Positions 16,828 through 25,998 of a stretch of DNA of 64,000 nt are shown here, piece by piece. The stretch is from assembly GCF_002803075.1 (NCBI RefSeq), contig NZ_NNBK01000011.1, positions 124,001-188,000 of the forward strand, written 5' to 3'. The notes under the pieces were generated by a model. That model did not search any database, was not told the origin of the DNA, and saw nothing but the letters and a program-made list of their open reading frames with translations. The stretch comes from Streptomyces sp. CB01373. GTDB lineage: Bacteria > Actinomycetota > Actinomycetes > Streptomycetales > Streptomycetaceae. The translations under genes were made by a program, and so were the position numbers. Numbering within the stretch: the stretch's first letter is position 1; every line of letters starts with the position of its first letter.

Positions 16828-17271
16828 GTGCGTACGTACAGCCCCAAGCCCGGCGACATCACGCGCCAGTGGCACGTCATTGACGCCCAGGACGTCGTCC
16901 TGGGCCGCCTGGCGTCCACCGCTGCCACCCTTCTGCGGGGCAAGCACAAGCCGATCTACGCGCCGCACGTCGACGCTGGTGACTTCGTCATCATCATCAA
17001 CGCGGACAAGGTGCACCTCTCCGGCAACAAGCGGACCCAGAAGATGGCGTACCGCCACTCCGGCTACCCGGGTGGTCTGCGCTCCGTCCGTTACGACGAG
17101 CTGCTGGACAAGAACCCCGAGAAGGCCATCGAGAAGGCCGTCAAGGGCATGCTCCCCAAGAACTCCCTGGGCCGTCAGATGCTCTCGAAGCTGAAGGTCT
17201 ACAAGGGTGACCAGCACCCGCACAGCGCCCAGCAGCCGGTGCCGTTCGAGATCACCCAGGTCGCGCAGTAA
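16828..17271 (+). CDS. rplM: 50S ribosomal protein L13
   Basis: A 147-residue early-assembly protein of the large subunit. It starts from GTG as MRTYSPKPGDITRQWHVIDAQDVVLGRLAS and has GMLPKNSLGRQMLSKLKVYKGDQHPH near the C-terminus. It forms a two-gene operon with rpsI. Confidence 0.98.
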   Translation: MRTYSPKPGDITRQWHVIDAQDVVLGRLASTAATLLRGKHKPIYAPHVDAGDFVIIINADKVHLSGNKRTQKMAYRHSGYPGGLRSVRYDELLDKNPEKAIEKAVKGMLPKNSLGRQMLSKLKVYKGDQHPHSAQQPVPFEITQVAQ

Positions 17272-17313
17272 GTCCGGCCACCCCCTAAGACCGAAGAGAA
17301 TCTGAGGAGAATC

Positions 17314-17826
17314 GTGGCCGAGACCACTGCCGAGCAGCCGCTCGAAGAGCTTGACATCGACAGCTACACCACCGAGTCCGAGGTCCCCGTCGAGGGCGAG
17401 TACACCTCGGAGTCGATGGCGTCCCGTTTCGGTGAGCCCCAGCCGGCCGCCGGCCTGGGCCGTCGCAAGAACGCCATTGCCCGCGTCCGGATCGTCCCGG
17501 GCACCGGCAAGTGGAAGATCAACGGTCGCACCCTCGAGGACTACTTCCCGAACAAGGTGCACCAGCAGGAAGTCAACGAGCCCTTCAAGGTGCTCGAGCT
17601 CGAGGGCCGTTACGACGTCATCGCCCGCATCGCCGGTGGCGGCGTCTCCGGTCAGGCCGGTGCCCTCCGCCTCGGTGTCGCCCGTGCCCTGAACGAGGCC
17701 GACGTCGACAACAACCGCGGCGCGCTGAAGAAGGCGGGCTTCCTGCGTCGTGACGACCGTGCGGTCGAGCGCAAGAAGGCCGGTCTGAAGAAGGCCCGCA
17801 AGGCCCCGCAGTACAGCAAGCGCTAA
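17314..17826 (+). CDS. rpsI: 30S ribosomal protein S9
   Basis: A 170-residue S9. The first about 45 residues are an acidic Glu/Thr-rich extension typical of actinobacteria. The core (GLGRRKNAIARVRIVPGTGKWKING...ARALNEAD) follows, and the C-terminus PQYSKR carries the residues that reach the P-site tRNA anticodon. It starts from GTG with GAGGAG upstream. Confidence 0.98.
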   Translation: MAETTAEQPLEELDIDSYTTESEVPVEGEYTSESMASRFGEPQPAAGLGRRKNAIARVRIVPGTGKWKINGRTLEDYFPNKVHQQEVNEPFKVLELEGRYDVIARIAGGGVSGQAGALRLGVARALNEADVDNNRGALKKAGFLRRDDRAVERKKAGLKKARKAPQYSKR

Positions 17827-17853
17827 TCTCGACGGCGCCCCTGCACGTACTCC

Positions 17854-17897
17854 GAACGCCCCGGCGGCACGCCTATGTGCCTCCGGGGCGTTCGTTT
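17854..17897 (+). terminator. Intrinsic terminator after rpsI
   Basis: An 11-bp perfect outer stem (GAACGCCCCGG at 17854-17864 with its complement at 17883-17893) continues into an inner GGCAC/GTGCC stem and is followed by GTTT. It ends the rplM-rpsI transcript before glmM. Confidence 0.75.
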
Positions 17898-18030
17898 ATC
17901 GCAAAGCTTGGGCGTATAACGGCACAAGGTGCTCAACGGCTGGTGTGATCGGATGCCCGGAGCGTCGAATGCCATGGACCGGCCCACGGACCGGCCCTCT
18001 TCTCGAACCGACGCTTCCTCAGGAGGACAA

Positions 18031-19389
18031 GTGGGACGACTCTTCGGCACGGACGGCGTCCGTGGTGTCGCCAACGCGGACCTGACCGCCGAGCTCGCGC
18101 TCGGCCTCTCGGTCGCCGCGGCGCACGTACTGGCCGAGGCGGGAACCTTCGAGGGCCACCGACCGACGGCGGTGGTCGGGCGGGATCCGCGCGCGTCCGG
18201 GGAGTTCCTGGAGGCGGCCGTGGTCGCGGGCCTGGCGAGCGCGGGCGTGGACGTCCTGCGGGTCGGCGTGCTGCCGACACCGGCGGTGGCGTACCTGACC
18301 GGGGAGCTCGGCGCCGACCTCGGCGTGATGCTGTCGGCCAGCCACAACGCCATGCCGGACAACGGCGTCAAGTTCTTCGCCCGGGGCGGTCACAAGCTCG
18401 CCGACGAGCTGGAGGACCGGATCGAGTCCGTCTACGAGGAGCACCGCACCGGCGCGCCCTGGAACCGCCCGACGGGCGCCGGCGTGGGCCGGGTCCGCGA
18501 GTACGACGAGGGCTTCGACCGGTACGTCGCCCACCTCGTCGGCGCCCTGCCGAACCGGCTGGACGGTCTGAAGATCGTGCTCGACGAGGCGCACGGCGCC
18601 GCGGCCGGCGTCTCCCCGGAGGCCTTCCGGCGCGCCGGGGCCGAGGTCGTCACCATCGGCGCCGACCCGGACGGCCTGAACATCAACGACGGCTGCGGCT
18701 CGACCCACCTCGGCCCGCTCAAAGCCGCCGTCACCGAGCACGGCGCCGACCTCGGCATCGCGCACGACGGCGACGCCGACCGCTGCCTGGCCGTGGACCA
18801 CACCGGCGAGGAGGTCGACGGCGACCAGATCCTGGCCGTGCTCACGCTGGCGATGCGGGAGCGTTCCGCACTGCCCTCCGACACCGTCGTCGCGACCGTG
18901 ATGTCGAACCTGGGCTTCAAGCTCGCCATGGAGCGCGAGGGCATCCAGCTCGTGCAGACCGCCGTCGGCGACCGCTACGTCCTGGAGGAGATGAAGGACA
19001 AGGGTTACGCCCTCGGCGGCGAGCAGTCCGGCCACGTCATCATTCTGGACCACGCCACCACCGGCGACGGCACGCTCACCGGCCTGATGCTGGCCGCCCG
19101 GATCGCCGGGGCCGGCCGTACGCTGCGGGACCTGGCATCCGTGATGGAGCGCCTGCCGCAGGTCCTCGTCAACGTGCCCGACGTGGACAAGACCCGGGTG
19201 AAGACCTCCGCCGACCTCGCCGCCGCGGTCGCCGAGGCGGAGCGGGAGCTGGGCGAGACGGGCCGCGTGCTGCTGCGCCCGTCGGGCACCGAGCCGCTGG
19301 TCCGTGTGATGGTCGAGGCCGCGGACATCGAGCAGGCCCGCTCGGTGGCGGGCCGCCTGGCCGATTCGGTGAAGTCGGCGCTCGGCTGA
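18031..19389 (+). CDS. glmM: Phosphoglucosamine mutase
   Basis: A 452-residue enzyme converting glucosamine-6-phosphate to glucosamine-1-phosphate for UDP-GlcNAc and wall synthesis. It starts from GTG after AGGAGGAC as MGRLFGTDGVRG. The phosphoserine loop LSASHNAMPDNG has the catalytic serine at residue 104. The metal loop HDGDADR and the C-terminal phosphate-binding RPSGTEPLVRV are intact. The pathway partner glmS is 3 kb downstream. Confidence 0.97.
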   Translation: MGRLFGTDGVRGVANADLTAELALGLSVAAAHVLAEAGTFEGHRPTAVVGRDPRASGEFLEAAVVAGLASAGVDVLRVGVLPTPAVAYLTGELGADLGVMLSASHNAMPDNGVKFFARGGHKLADELEDRIESVYEEHRTGAPWNRPTGAGVGRVREYDEGFDRYVAHLVGALPNRLDGLKIVLDEAHGAAAGVSPEAFRRAGAEVVTIGADPDGLNINDGCGSTHLGPLKAAVTEHGADLGIAHDGDADRCLAVDHTGEEVDGDQILAVLTLAMRERSALPSDTVVATVMSNLGFKLAMEREGIQLVQTAVGDRYVLEEMKDKGYALGGEQSGHVIILDHATTGDGTLTGLMLAARIAGAGRTLRDLASVMERLPQVLVNVPDVDKTRVKTSADLAAAVAEAERELGETGRVLLRPSGTEPLVRVMVEAADIEQARSVAGRLADSVKSALG

Positions 19390-19395
19390 CCGGTC

Positions 19396-20349
19396 CTACG
19401 TCAGACCCTGGCCGGCCTTGGACGTGCGCTCGCGCTGCCTCGCCCAGAACCACTTCTGGGCGAGCAGGGTGAGCGTGCCCGCCAGGACGATGCCGAGCAT
19501 GTTCAGCAGAAGCTGCACCGTCGAGCCCGCGGTCTGGGCGGTGTCGCCGTAGGCGAGCGCGACGGCCGCGTTCGCGGCGGCCGGGACGGTGGTCACGGAG
19601 ATGGCCACACCGATCAGGGCACCGGACTTGGCGGACGTCAGCGAGAGCGTGCCGGCGGCTCCGGCGAGGACCGCCACGACGAAGGAGAACGCGTCGGGGG
19701 CGTAGACGAAGGCGGTGTTGGGCCGGGCGCCCTCCAGCTTCGCCTTGCTGAACAGTCCGACGGCGTCCATGAACAACGCGAAGCCCGCGGTGACCGCCAT
19801 CGCCAGCGCGAAGCCGGCCAGCAGGGCGATCAGCGAGCGCAGTGCCAGCCGCGGTGCCCGCTGCACCAGGGCCGTGCCGATGCCCGCCAGCGGCCCGAAC
19901 TCCGGTCCCACGGCCATCGCGCCGACGATCAGGACGGCGTTGTCGAGCACCACACCACAGGCGGCGATCATGGTGGCCAGCGTGATGAACGCGAGGTAGG
20001 TGACCGACAGCGTCGACTCCTCGTGCGTGGCCTCCGTCAGCTCCTGCCACAGCACCGCGTCCGCGCCCTCGCCCGGTGCCGCCTTCTCCGCCCGCTCGGC
20101 CCGGGCGGAGAGCGTCAGGTCGGGGGTCTCGACGGAGACGGAGCCGCTCCGTTCGATGCCCAGCTCCCGCAGTCCGTCGAGGAGTTCGTCGGCGGCCTCG
20201 CGCGCGACATCGCACAGGACCACGTCACCGGCCGGGTCGCGGGCGGCGGAAGGCAGTACGACCAGGTGCGCGGTGCCGACCGTCGTCTCGATCAGACGCA
20301 GTACGGCGTCGGTCTGTTCGGCCGGTGTGATCAGGCGAAGATGAAGCAT
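19396..20349 (-). CDS. DUF389-family membrane protein
   Basis: A 317-residue protein. The N-terminal about 100 residues form a soluble alpha/beta domain (MLHLRLITPAEQTDAVLRLI). At least six hydrophobic segments follow, with the family motif GAMAVGPEFGPLAGIGTAL. DUF389 proteins are widespread, and their role is not settled. The gene converges on glmM with only 6 bp between stops. Confidence 0.9.
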   Translation of the reverse strand: MLHLRLITPAEQTDAVLRLIETTVGTAHLVVLPSAARDPAGDVVLCDVAREAADELLDGLRELGIERSGSVSVETPDLTLSARAERAEKAAPGEGADAVLWQELTEATHEESTLSVTYLAFITLATMIAACGVVLDNAVLIVGAMAVGPEFGPLAGIGTALVQRAPRLALRSLIALLAGFALAMAVTAGFALFMDAVGLFSKAKLEGARPNTAFVYAPDAFSFVVAVLAGAAGTLSLTSAKSGALIGVAISVTTVPAAANAAVALAYGDTAQTAGSTVQLLLNMLGIVLAGTLTLLAQKWFWARQRERTSKAGQGLT

Positions 20350-20362
20350 GGCGGCAGCGTAG

Positions 20363-21352
20363 TCACAGTTTGCGCAGGCTCAGCCGCTGCACCTTGTGGT
20401 CGGGGCCCTTGCGCAGCACGAGCGTGGCACGGCCCCGGGTGGGCGCGATGTTCTCCACCAGGTTCGGCTTGTTGATGGTCCGCCACATCCTGCGGGCGTA
20501 GTCGAGGGCCTCCGACTCGGACACCTGGGTGTACTTGCGGAAGTACGAGGACGGGTCCTGGAAGGCCGTCGTGCGCAGCTTGCCGAACCGGTCCAGGTAC
20601 CAGCGCTCGATGTCCTCGGTGCGCGCGTCGACGTACACGCTGAAGTCGAAGTAGTCGGCGAGTCCGACCCTGGTGCGGCCGTCCGTGCCGGGCAGGGCGG
20701 GCTGGAGGACGTTCAGGCCCTCGACGATGAGGATGTCGGGGCGACGCACGGTCAGCTTCTCGCCGGGGACGATGTCGTAGATGAGGTGGGAGTAGACGGG
20801 CGCGGTCACCTCGTCCTTGCCGGCCTTGATGTCGGCGACGAACCGGGTCAGGGCCCGCCGGTCGTACGACTCCGGGAAGCCCTTGCGCGACATCAGCCCC
20901 CGCGCCTCCAACTCCCGTGTGGGCAGCAGGAACCCGTCGGTGGTGACCAGCTCGACCCGCGGATGCTCGGGCCAGCGGGACAGCAGTGCCTGGAGCAGCC
21001 GGGCGACGGTCGACTTGCCCACGGCGACCGAGCCGGCCACCCCGATCACGAAGGGCGTGCCGGACTGGGAACCCTGCTCGCCGAGGAACGTGTTCAGCGC
21101 GCCGCGCAGCCCGTCCGTCGCGCCGACGTAGAGGTTGAGCAGCCGGGACAGCGGCAGGTAGATGTCCCGCACTTCGTCGAGGTCGATCACGTCGCCGAGA
21201 CCGCGCAGTCGCTCGACCTCCGCGGCGGAGAGCGGCAACGGCGTCTTGTCACGCAACGCGCTCCATTCGGCGCGGGTGAGGTCGACGTAGGGAGTCGCCT
21301 CCGGCCGGGACCGGTGGGCGCTCCGGGGCATCGAGGAGACCGGAGAGATCAC
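20363..21352 (-). CDS. coaA: Pantothenate kinase, type I
   Basis: A 329-residue kinase catalysing the first committed step of coenzyme A synthesis. The Walker A motif GVAGSVAVGKS is at residues 104-114. Other type I signatures are VELVTTDGFLLPTRELEARGLMSRKGFPESYD and the C-terminal TINKPNLVENIAPTRGRATLV. The start is GTG at 21352; an ATG seven codons inside is possible. Confidence 0.97.
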   Translation of the reverse strand: MISPVSSMPRSAHRSRPEATPYVDLTRAEWSALRDKTPLPLSAAEVERLRGLGDVIDLDEVRDIYLPLSRLLNLYVGATDGLRGALNTFLGEQGSQSGTPFVIGVAGSVAVGKSTVARLLQALLSRWPEHPRVELVTTDGFLLPTRELEARGLMSRKGFPESYDRRALTRFVADIKAGKDEVTAPVYSHLIYDIVPGEKLTVRRPDILIVEGLNVLQPALPGTDGRTRVGLADYFDFSVYVDARTEDIERWYLDRFGKLRTTAFQDPSSYFRKYTQVSESEALDYARRMWRTINKPNLVENIAPTRGRATLVLRKGPDHKVQRLSLRKL

Positions 21353-21545
21353 ATTCCATTGTTAACGGAGTTTGAACAGCGCGCAGGGTGGGCTGTGTCA
21401 CGTCTGCGGGGGGTGGAGATCACGTCGCCGTCACGTTCGGGTACCGGGCCGCCTATTCAAGATCATCTCCAGGGCTGCGGCACATAGAGTGCGGTGACTG
21501 GCCGGGGAGACCGTCCGCCGGTCCGAAGAGAAAGAGTGACCTTCC
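21353..21545. promoter_or_regulatory. Divergent promoter region coaA / lipoprotein
   Basis: A 193-bp divergent intergenic gap. TTCAAG (about 21455) and ATAGAG (about 21485) could form a rightward promoter with an 18-bp spacer. The AT-richer TGTTAACG stretch near 21360 lies just upstream of coaA. Both assignments are weak. Confidence 0.3.
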
Positions 21546-22331
21546 GTGAGTTCCCTCGTGGTCCGCCGTACCGCGCTCGCCGCGTCCACCGCCGCTCTGG
21601 TCCTGCTCGCCACCGCCTGCGGCGGTTCCTCCGACAACAAGGACGCGAAGGCCGACGACGGCAAGACCGCTCAGGCCGACAAGACCGCCTCCGCAGCACC
21701 GGCCAAGGCGCTCGGCGCCGCCGAGCTGGAGAAGGCCGCGCTCACCCAGGCGGACGTCAAGAGCGGCAAGGTCACCAAGCTGCCGGCGAAGGACGACATC
21801 GCCCAGGACAAGGTGAAGACCGGCGACGCCGCCTGCACGCCGCTGGCGCTCGTCCAGTCGGGCAGCTGGGTGGGCACGCCCGCCGCCACCGTGAAGCGGT
21901 CGTGGCTGGCCGACGGGAAGAAGCCCGCGGCGGGCGCCGACCCCCAGGTCGCCCTGCTGGCCGGACTCGACCGGGAGAAGGCCGTCGTGACCCTCGCCTC
22001 CTACGAAGACGGCGGCGCCGAGCAGGCGCTGAAGGACCTTCGGACGGCCGCCGACAAGTGCGCCGGCGGCTACACCTACAGCGCGGACGGCACCAAGACC
22101 GGGATCGCCAAGGTGGCCGTGACCCAGGCGCCCGAGGGCGCGGACGAGGCGTTCGCGGTGACGCAGACCATGAACGCCGACGGCGTCAAGGCGCCGGTGA
22201 AGGCCGTCGTCGTCCGCAAGGGCGCCACCGTGGTCTACCTCCCCGCCATCAACCTCGCGGCGGCCGTCTCGGGCAAGGACTTCGACTTCCCCACGGCGCT
22301 CGTCGACGCGCAGCTCGCCAAGCTGAAGTGA
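21546..22331 (+). CDS. Putative lipoprotein of unknown function
   Basis: A 261-residue protein with a lipoprotein signal: a basic start (MSSLVVRRT), a hydrophobic stretch and the lipobox LLATAC with the modified Cys at about residue 25, followed by a Gly/Ser/Lys/Asp linker. The mature domain (about residues 55-260) has alternating strands and a conserved-looking FDFPTALVDAQLAKLK end. It resembles extracellular lipoproteins of Streptomyces without a known activity. It starts from GTG and has a strong terminator behind it. Confidence 0.8.
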   Translation: MSSLVVRRTALAASTAALVLLATACGGSSDNKDAKADDGKTAQADKTASAAPAKALGAAELEKAALTQADVKSGKVTKLPAKDDIAQDKVKTGDAACTPLALVQSGSWVGTPAATVKRSWLADGKKPAAGADPQVALLAGLDREKAVVTLASYEDGGAEQALKDLRTAADKCAGGYTYSADGTKTGIAKVAVTQAPEGADEAFAVTQTMNADGVKAPVKAVVVRKGATVVYLPAINLAAAVSGKDFDFPTALVDAQLAKLK

Positions 22332-22339
22332 TCCCAGGA

Positions 22340-22373
22340 CCCACCGGGGCCCTTCCCGCCCCGGTGGGAATTT
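22340..22373 (+). terminator. Intrinsic terminator after the lipoprotein gene
   Basis: A perfect 11-bp stem CCCACCGGGGC/GCCCCGGTGGG (22340-22350 with 22358-22368) is followed by AATTT. It sits 9 bp after the stop. Confidence 0.75.
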
Positions 22374-22431
22374 CCGATTTCGGGCACGAAGTCCCCACTT
22401 CCGGCGGGTGCGGGCCCGTAGGCTGCCGCCC

Positions 22432-24279
22432 ATGTGCGGAATCGTGGGATACGTGGGGTCGCAGTCGGCACTCGAAGTCGTGATGGCCGGTCTGAAGCGG
22501 CTGGAGTACCGGGGTTACGACTCGGCCGGTGTCGCCGTGCTCGCGGACGGCGGGCTGGCGGCGGCCAAGCGGGCCGGGAAGCTGGTCAACCTGGAGAAGG
22601 AACTCGCGGACCGGCCACTGCCGACCGGTTCCACGGGCATCGGGCACACCCGATGGGCCACCCACGGCGGGCCCACCGACGGCAACGCCCACCCGCACCT
22701 GGACAATTCGGGGCGGGTCGCCGTCGTCCACAACGGCATCATCGAGAACTTCGCCGCGCTGCGGGCCGAGTTGACCGAGCGCGGGCACGAGCTGCACTCC
22801 GAGACCGACACCGAGGTCGTGGCGCACCTGCTCGCCGAGGAGTTCTCGGTGAGCGCCGATCTCGCGGAGGCCATGCGGCTGGTGTGCCGGCGCCTCGAGG
22901 GCGCGTTCACGCTGGTCGCCGTGCACGCCGGCGAACCGGACGTGGTCGTGGGCGCCCGCCGCAACTCCCCGCTGGTCGTGGGCGTCGGGGAGGGCGAGGC
23001 CTTCCTCGCCTCCGACGTCGCCGCGTTCATCGCCCACACCCGCTCCGCGATCGAGCTGGGCCAGGACCAGGTGGTCGAGCTGCGCCGGGACCGGGTGACG
23101 GTCATGGGGTTCGACGGCCGGCCCGCCGACGTCCGCTCCTACGACGTCGACTGGGACGCGGCGGCCGCGGAGAAGGGCGGCTACGACTACTTCATGCTCA
23201 AGGAGATCGCCGAGCAGCCCAAGGCGGTCGCCGACACGCTGCTCGGCCGCATCGACGCGGGCGGCTCCCTGACGCTGGACGAGGTCCGCATCTCCGCCGC
23301 CGAGCTGCGCGAGATGGACAAGGTCGTCATCATCGCCTGCGGTACGGCCTTCCACGCGGGCATGATCGCCAAGTACGCCATCGAGCACTGGACGCGGATC
23401 CCCTGCGAGGTGGAACTCGCCAGCGAGTTCCGCTACCGGGACCCGATCCTGGACGCCCAGACCCTCGTCATCGCCATCTCCCAGTCCGGCGAGACCATGG
23501 ACACGCTGATGGCCCTGCGCCACGCCCGGGAGCAGGGCGCCAAGGTGCTGGCCATCTGCAACACCAACGGCTCCACCATCCCGCGCGAGTCGGACGCGGT
23601 CCTCTACACCCACGCGGGCCCGGAGGTCGCGGTCGCCTCGACGAAGGCGTTCCTGACCCAGCTCGTGGCCTGCTACCTGGTGGCGCTGTACCTGGGCCAG
23701 GTCCGCGGCACCAAGTGGGGTGACGAGATCCAGGTCGTGATCCGCGACCTGTCGCAGATCGGCGGCGCGGTCGAGCGGGTCCTGGAGACGATGGAGCCGG
23801 TACGGGCGCTGGCGCGCTCGCTGGCGGACAAGAACACGGTGCTGTTCCTCGGCCGGCACGTGGGCTATCCGGTCGCCCTCGAAGGCGCCCTGAAGCTCAA
23901 GGAGCTGGCGTACATGCATGCCGAGGGCTTCGCGGCGGGCGAGCTGAAGCACGGGCCGATCGCGCTGATCGACGAGGACCTGCCGGTGGTCGTGGTGGTG
24001 CCGTCCCCGCGGGGCCGGTCCCTCCTCCACGACAAGATCGTCTCCAACATCCAGGAGATCCGGGCGAGGGGTGCCCGCACGATCGTGATCGCGGAGGAGG
24101 GCGACGAGGCGGTCGCCCCGTACGCCGACCACCTGATCCGCATCCCGGCCACGCCGACCCTGCTCCAGCCGCTGGTCGCCACGGTCCCGTTGCAGGTCTT
24201 CGCCTGCGAACTCGCCACCGCGCGGGGCAACGAGGTGGATCAGCCGCGGAACCTGGCGAAGTCCGTCACGGTGGAGTGA
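22432..24279 (+). CDS. glmS: Glutamine-fructose-6-phosphate aminotransferase
   Basis: A 615-residue two-domain enzyme making glucosamine-6-phosphate, the entry to amino-sugar synthesis. The start at 22432 gives MCGIVGYVG, so the N-terminal nucleophile Cys is exposed after Met removal. The glutaminase domain spans about 1-230. Two SIS isomerase domains follow with ISQSGETMDTL and STKAFLTQ. The C-terminus LAKSVTVE is the family end. The last 40 bp overlap the 3' end of the convergent DUF397 gene. Confidence 0.98.
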   Translation: MCGIVGYVGSQSALEVVMAGLKRLEYRGYDSAGVAVLADGGLAAAKRAGKLVNLEKELADRPLPTGSTGIGHTRWATHGGPTDGNAHPHLDNSGRVAVVHNGIIENFAALRAELTERGHELHSETDTEVVAHLLAEEFSVSADLAEAMRLVCRRLEGAFTLVAVHAGEPDVVVGARRNSPLVVGVGEGEAFLASDVAAFIAHTRSAIELGQDQVVELRRDRVTVMGFDGRPADVRSYDVDWDAAAAEKGGYDYFMLKEIAEQPKAVADTLLGRIDAGGSLTLDEVRISAAELREMDKVVIIACGTAFHAGMIAKYAIEHWTRIPCEVELASEFRYRDPILDAQTLVIAISQSGETMDTLMALRHAREQGAKVLAICNTNGSTIPRESDAVLYTHAGPEVAVASTKAFLTQLVACYLVALYLGQVRGTKWGDEIQVVIRDLSQIGGAVERVLETMEPVRALARSLADKNTVLFLGRHVGYPVALEGALKLKELAYMHAEGFAAGELKHGPIALIDEDLPVVVVVPSPRGRSLLHDKIVSNIQEIRARGARTIVIAEEGDEAVAPYADHLIRIPATPTLLQPLVATVPLQVFACELATARGNEVDQPRNLAKSVTVE

Positions 24280-24458
24280 CGCTTCAGTGCCGCCACGAAG
24301 CTGCTGAAGGCCTCGGCCGGAAGCGTGACGATGCCTCCGGCCGGGGTCTTGGAGTCTCGGACGGCTATGTGGGTGGGGGAGTTGGCGATCTCGACGCAGG
24401 AGTTGCCGTCGCCGGGACCGGAGTAGGAAGACTTCCGCCAGTTGTCGGGGATGTGCAT
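24240..24458 (-). CDS. DUF397 domain protein
   Basis: A 72-residue DUF397 protein (MHIPDNWRKSSYSGPGDGNSCVEIA...VRDSKTPAGG). The RKSSYSG and RDSK motifs are diagnostic. Such proteins are usually encoded next to XRE-family regulators in Streptomyces (for example the whiJ and abaA loci) and are thought to act with them. A GTG four codons upstream (24470) overlaps the stop of the regulator gene. The C-terminal 13 codons are antisense to the end of glmS. Confidence 0.9.
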   Translation of the reverse strand: MHIPDNWRKSSYSGPGDGNSCVEIANSPTHIAVRDSKTPAGGIVTLPAEAFSSFVAALKRHSTVTDFARFRG

Positions 24459-24466
24459 GGGGCGCC

Positions 24467-25309
24467 TCACAACTCTTTCGTCAGCCTGTGGATGAAGTCG
24501 CGCGACTGTTCGCAGGTGAGCGCTGCGTCCTCCACTTTACGGAAGAGCATTCGAAAAGCGCCGAGTTGGGCCTCGGAGTCGATGAAGACCGTGCCGTGCG
24601 GTGCGTCGCGCACGACGGTGTCCAGCTTGGGCACCACCCCTCCCGCGTGCACCATGGCGCTCGCGGCGCCGGCGAAGCCTTCCAGCGCGAAAGGGATGAC
24701 GCGCACGGCGATCCGCTCCGCACCCGACAGCTCCAGCAGGTGAGCCAGTTGGGCTCGTGAGGCGGTGCGGTTGCTGACCATGATGCGCAGTGCCGCCTCA
24801 TGGATGATCGCCTCGTACGGGGCGCTGCCGAGGACCGTCTTGCGTTGCATTCGATGGCGGACACGCAACTCAAGCTCACCATCGGGGAGTTCCGGCACCC
24901 GGTAGGAGAAGACGGCGCGGGCGTAGTCCTCTGTCTGGAGGGGGCCCGGGATGTACAGGAACTGGACCTCTCGCAGGAATGTGGCGTGGTGCTCCAGCTC
25001 GGCAAGATCGAGGAACGGCGTGGGAAGCTGCCCCCGGTACTCCTCCCACCAGCCGCGCGTTCGATCGGTGGCCATAGCCGCGAGCGCGGCGACCAACTCC
25101 TCGTCAGTACAGGTGTAGTGGGCCGCCAGGCGACGAAGACGCTTCTCGCTCACGCCTGCGATGGCCGCCTCGATCTGGCTGATCTGAGGAGGGCTCACCC
25201 CGAGTAGCGCAGCCGCTTGGCGTGACGTCAGGCCCGCGTTGTCGCGGAGTCTGCGTAGCTCGGCTGCCAACCGCACCTGACGCGCGGTCGGGTTGTGCCT
25301 CAGTGCCAC
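24467..25309 (-). CDS. XRE-family regulator with DUF5753 ligand-like domain
   Basis: A 280-residue WhiJ-like regulator. The helix-turn-helix (LRRLRDNAGLTSRQAAALLGVSPPQISQIEAA) occupies residues about 18-50. The rest matches the DUF5753 region: PGPLQTEDYARAVF, RMQRKTVLG and RVIPFALEGFAGAASAM. It starts from GTG and is likely co-transcribed with the DUF397 gene, with which it overlaps. The anti-sigma-like ATPase gene is divergent, so this is a whiJ/abaA-type set of three. Confidence 0.92.
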   Translation of the reverse strand: MALRHNPTARQVRLAAELRRLRDNAGLTSRQAAALLGVSPPQISQIEAAIAGVSEKRLRRLAAHYTCTDEELVAALAAMATDRTRGWWEEYRGQLPTPFLDLAELEHHATFLREVQFLYIPGPLQTEDYARAVFSYRVPELPDGELELRVRHRMQRKTVLGSAPYEAIIHEAALRIMVSNRTASRAQLAHLLELSGAERIAVRVIPFALEGFAGAASAMVHAGGVVPKLDTVVRDAPHGTVFIDSEAQLGAFRMLFRKVEDAALTCEQSRDFIHRLTKEL

Positions 25310-25372
25310 CGCACGCTCCTCCCCACACGCATACCCAATGCGACTCGTTCGGGGTCAGACTACGGGATCGGC

Positions 25373-25401
25373 TTGCGAGACTTAAACAATTAGCCCTACC
25401 T
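25373..25401 (+). promoter_or_regulatory. Possible promoter for the ATPase gene
   Basis: TTGCGA at 25373-25378, a 17-bp AT-rich spacer containing TTAAACAATTAG, and CTACCT at 25396-25401 form a plausible vegetative promoter in the divergent gap. The -10 is a weak match. Confidence 0.35.
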
Positions 25402-25467
25402 TCGGTCACGCAGCGCACGCACTGTGGAGCGGTCTGCGACCACTCGCCGCCCGAACGGAGTTGAGTC

Positions 25468-25881
25468 ATGCCCGAAGACGTGTCGGAACCCTGGGAATAC
25501 TGCCTCTACATCCCCAACGATCTCCGCGCCGTCACCGTCAGTCGGCGCACCCTCCGGCTGATTCACACCATGCACGGGCTGATTCGGCTCGTCGACGTGG
25601 CCGAGTTGCTCGCGACCGAGCTGGTGTCCAATGCCGTACGGCACACCAAGGGGCCCGCCGCGCTCCGGGTGCGGTGGGCCTCCGGTGTGCTGCGGATCGG
25701 GGCGTGGGACGCCGACCCCGCGCCGCCGGAGCCGCCAGTGCCCTTGGAGCAGATGGCCGAGTCGGAGGAGGGGCGGGGACTGGCACTGGTCCGGGCCTGC
25801 GCGGACCTGTGGGGCTGGCAACCGCTGGCGCGGGAGGGCAACCGCGGCAAGATCGTCTGGTGCGAACTGGCCGCCGCGTAG
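25468..25881 (+). CDS. RsbW-like ATP-binding regulatory protein
   Basis: A 137-residue GHKL-fold protein. The N-box is ELLATELVSNAVRHT (residues about 47-61), the G1 box is IGAWDADP and the G2-like box is EEGRGLALVRACADLWGW. It is the size of stand-alone anti-sigma-factor kinases. With the divergent XRE regulator and DUF397 gene it forms a developmental-type regulatory cluster. Its partner is not visible here. Confidence 0.88.
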   Translation: MPEDVSEPWEYCLYIPNDLRAVTVSRRTLRLIHTMHGLIRLVDVAELLATELVSNAVRHTKGPAALRVRWASGVLRIGAWDADPAPPEPPVPLEQMAESEEGRGLALVRACADLWGWQPLAREGNRGKIVWCELAAA

Positions 25882-25998
25882 TGGAGGCTTCCTCGACGGC
25901 GTCTCTTCCGGGTGAAAACGTGGTGAGTGAGCGGCACCATGGAGGCGGGCTCTGAGTACCGTGACGTCGCTAGCCCATGAGGGGGGAAGAGGTGCGGC

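Noticed and set aside
22249..24132. A 627-codon reverse-strand frame over glmS
   Set aside because: Antisense to a certain glmS, no start context, and composition typical of high-GC shadow frames.
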